The notes beneath the pieces were generated by a model. The model ran no database searches, was not told the origin of the DNA, and worked only from the letters and a program-made list of their open reading frames with translations. From NCBI GenBank assembly GCA_005884855.1, contig VAZS01000269.1:1-5507 (forward strand): a stretch of DNA of 5,507 nucleotides, in the 5' to 3' direction. The DNA is from Alphaproteobacteria bacterium. Lineage in GTDB: Bacteria; Pseudomonadota; Alphaproteobacteria; Rhizobiales; Xanthobacteraceae. The translations under genes were made by a program, and so were the position numbers. Of the stretch, positions 4,957-5,507 are shown piece by piece. Each line of letters opens with the position of its first letter. Position 1 is the first letter of the stretch.

Positions 4957-5507
4957 ATGACTGATCGCATTCAGGAGTTTCTGCGCAACCGCCGCAACGA
5001 GGGCCAGGACATTGAGCCCTGCCTCGTCGTCGATCTCGAAGTCGTGCGCGACAACTATCAGACCTTCTCCAAGGCGCTGCCGGACAGCCGCGTGTTCTAC
5101 GCGGTGAAGGCCAACCCGGCGCCGGAAGTGCTGTCGTTGCTGGCCTCGATGGGCTCGTGCTTCGACTGCGCCTCGCTAGCCGAGATCGAGATGGCGCTGG
5201 CGACCGGTGCGTCGCCGGAGCGGATTTCCTATGGCAACACCATCAAAAAGGAGCGCGACATCGCGCGCGCGTTCGCGCAGGGCATTCGGCTGTTCGCAGT
5301 CGATTGCACGGCCGAGGTCGACAAGATCGCCCGCTCCGCCCCCGGCGCCAAAGTGTTCTGCCGCATCCTGTATGATTGCGCCGGAGCCGAATGGCCGCTG
5401 TCGCGCAAGTTCGGCTGCGATCCCGAGATGGCGGTCGAGGTGCTTGAGCTTGCCAAGCGTCTGGGTCTGGAGCCCTATGGCATCTCGTTCCATGTCGGCT
5501 CGCAGCA
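4957..5507 (+). CDS. Ornithine decarboxylase, PLP fold type III (partial, 3' end beyond window)
   Basis: The first 183 residues are present; related alphaproteobacterial enzymes are about 375-380 residues, so roughly half is missing at the window edge. The enzyme decarboxylates L-ornithine to putrescine, the first step of polyamine synthesis in the cytoplasm. This is the N-terminal alpha/beta-barrel of the eukaryotic-like family: FYAVKANP holds the PLP lysine Lys51, FDCASLAEIE holds Asp70 and Glu76, FCRIL holds Arg136, and HVGSQ holds His179. All match human ODC Lys69, Asp88, Glu94, Arg154 and His197 with a constant offset of 18. SYGNTIKKERDI and EWPLSRKFG are further family blocks. It resembles Sinorhizobium Odc2. 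Some relatives also use lysine, and the specificity residues near the C-terminus are not visible. ATG 4957 is fixed by GGAGGG. The long structured leader implies control by attenuation or translation, plausibly by polyamines or ornithine. Confidence 0.92.
   Translation, partial: MTDRIQEFLRNRRNEGQDIEPCLVVDLEVVRDNYQTFSKALPDSRVFYAVKANPAPEVLSLLASMGSCFDCASLAEIEMALATGASPERISYGNTIKKERDIARAFAQGIRLFAVDCTAEVDKIARSAPGAKVFCRILYDCAGAEWPLSRKFGCDPEMAVEVLELAKRLGLEPYGISFHVGSQ

Noticed and set aside
1..5507. CRISPR array, tRNA, rRNA, insertion sequence or prophage remnants
   Set aside because: No regularly spaced direct repeats, no tRNA cloverleaf or rRNA-like stretch, and no transposase or integrase motifs on either strand.

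Overview
The window looks like chromosomal DNA from a GC-rich alphaproteobacterium, most likely of the Bradyrhizobium / Rhodopseudomonas / Nitrobacter group. That placement is an inference from four things: high GC3 codon use, GTG starts, a paired palindrome with CCTCTCC / GGAGAGG arms of the kind common between genes in that group, and a eukaryotic-type (alpha/beta-barrel, PLP fold III) ornithine decarboxylase behind a long structured leader.

Layout. Positions 5-53 hold two back-to-back perfect hairpins (intergenic repeat). From 130 to 3906 a tightly packed three-gene operon runs on the minus strand: a Dcp-type M3 zinc metallopeptidase (3906-1816), a secreted DUF1007 protein (1814-1167) and a His-rich RcnA/NiCoT-like membrane transporter (1176-130). 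The first two genes are 1 nt apart and the last two overlap, so they are probably translationally coupled. The DUF1007 protein plus RcnA-like permease is the ZevA/ZevB arrangement described for Haemophilus influenzae. A divalent-metal (zinc, nickel or cobalt) transport module that is co-transcribed with a zinc peptidase is therefore the simplest reading.

Positions 3907-4034 form a short divergent promoter region. It contains a 23-nt palindrome whose centre, TGCTATAGCA, is a possible operator and extended -10. A plus-strand gene for an 86-residue, two-helix membrane protein of unknown function follows (4035-4295).

The 661-nt gap 4296-4956 is not empty. From about 4530 onward it is packed with at least eight local inverted repeats, a terminator-like hairpin with a T6 tract, alternative long-range pairings, and a possible anti-Shine-Dalgarno sequence. 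It ends directly at a strong RBS and the start of an ornithine decarboxylase gene (4957 to beyond the window end). Position, length and gene context fit the speF leader, a cis-regulatory RNA described upstream of ornithine decarboxylase genes in alphaproteobacteria. This is the most interesting element here. It is probably a known class, but its ligand and switching mechanism are, as far as I know, not established.
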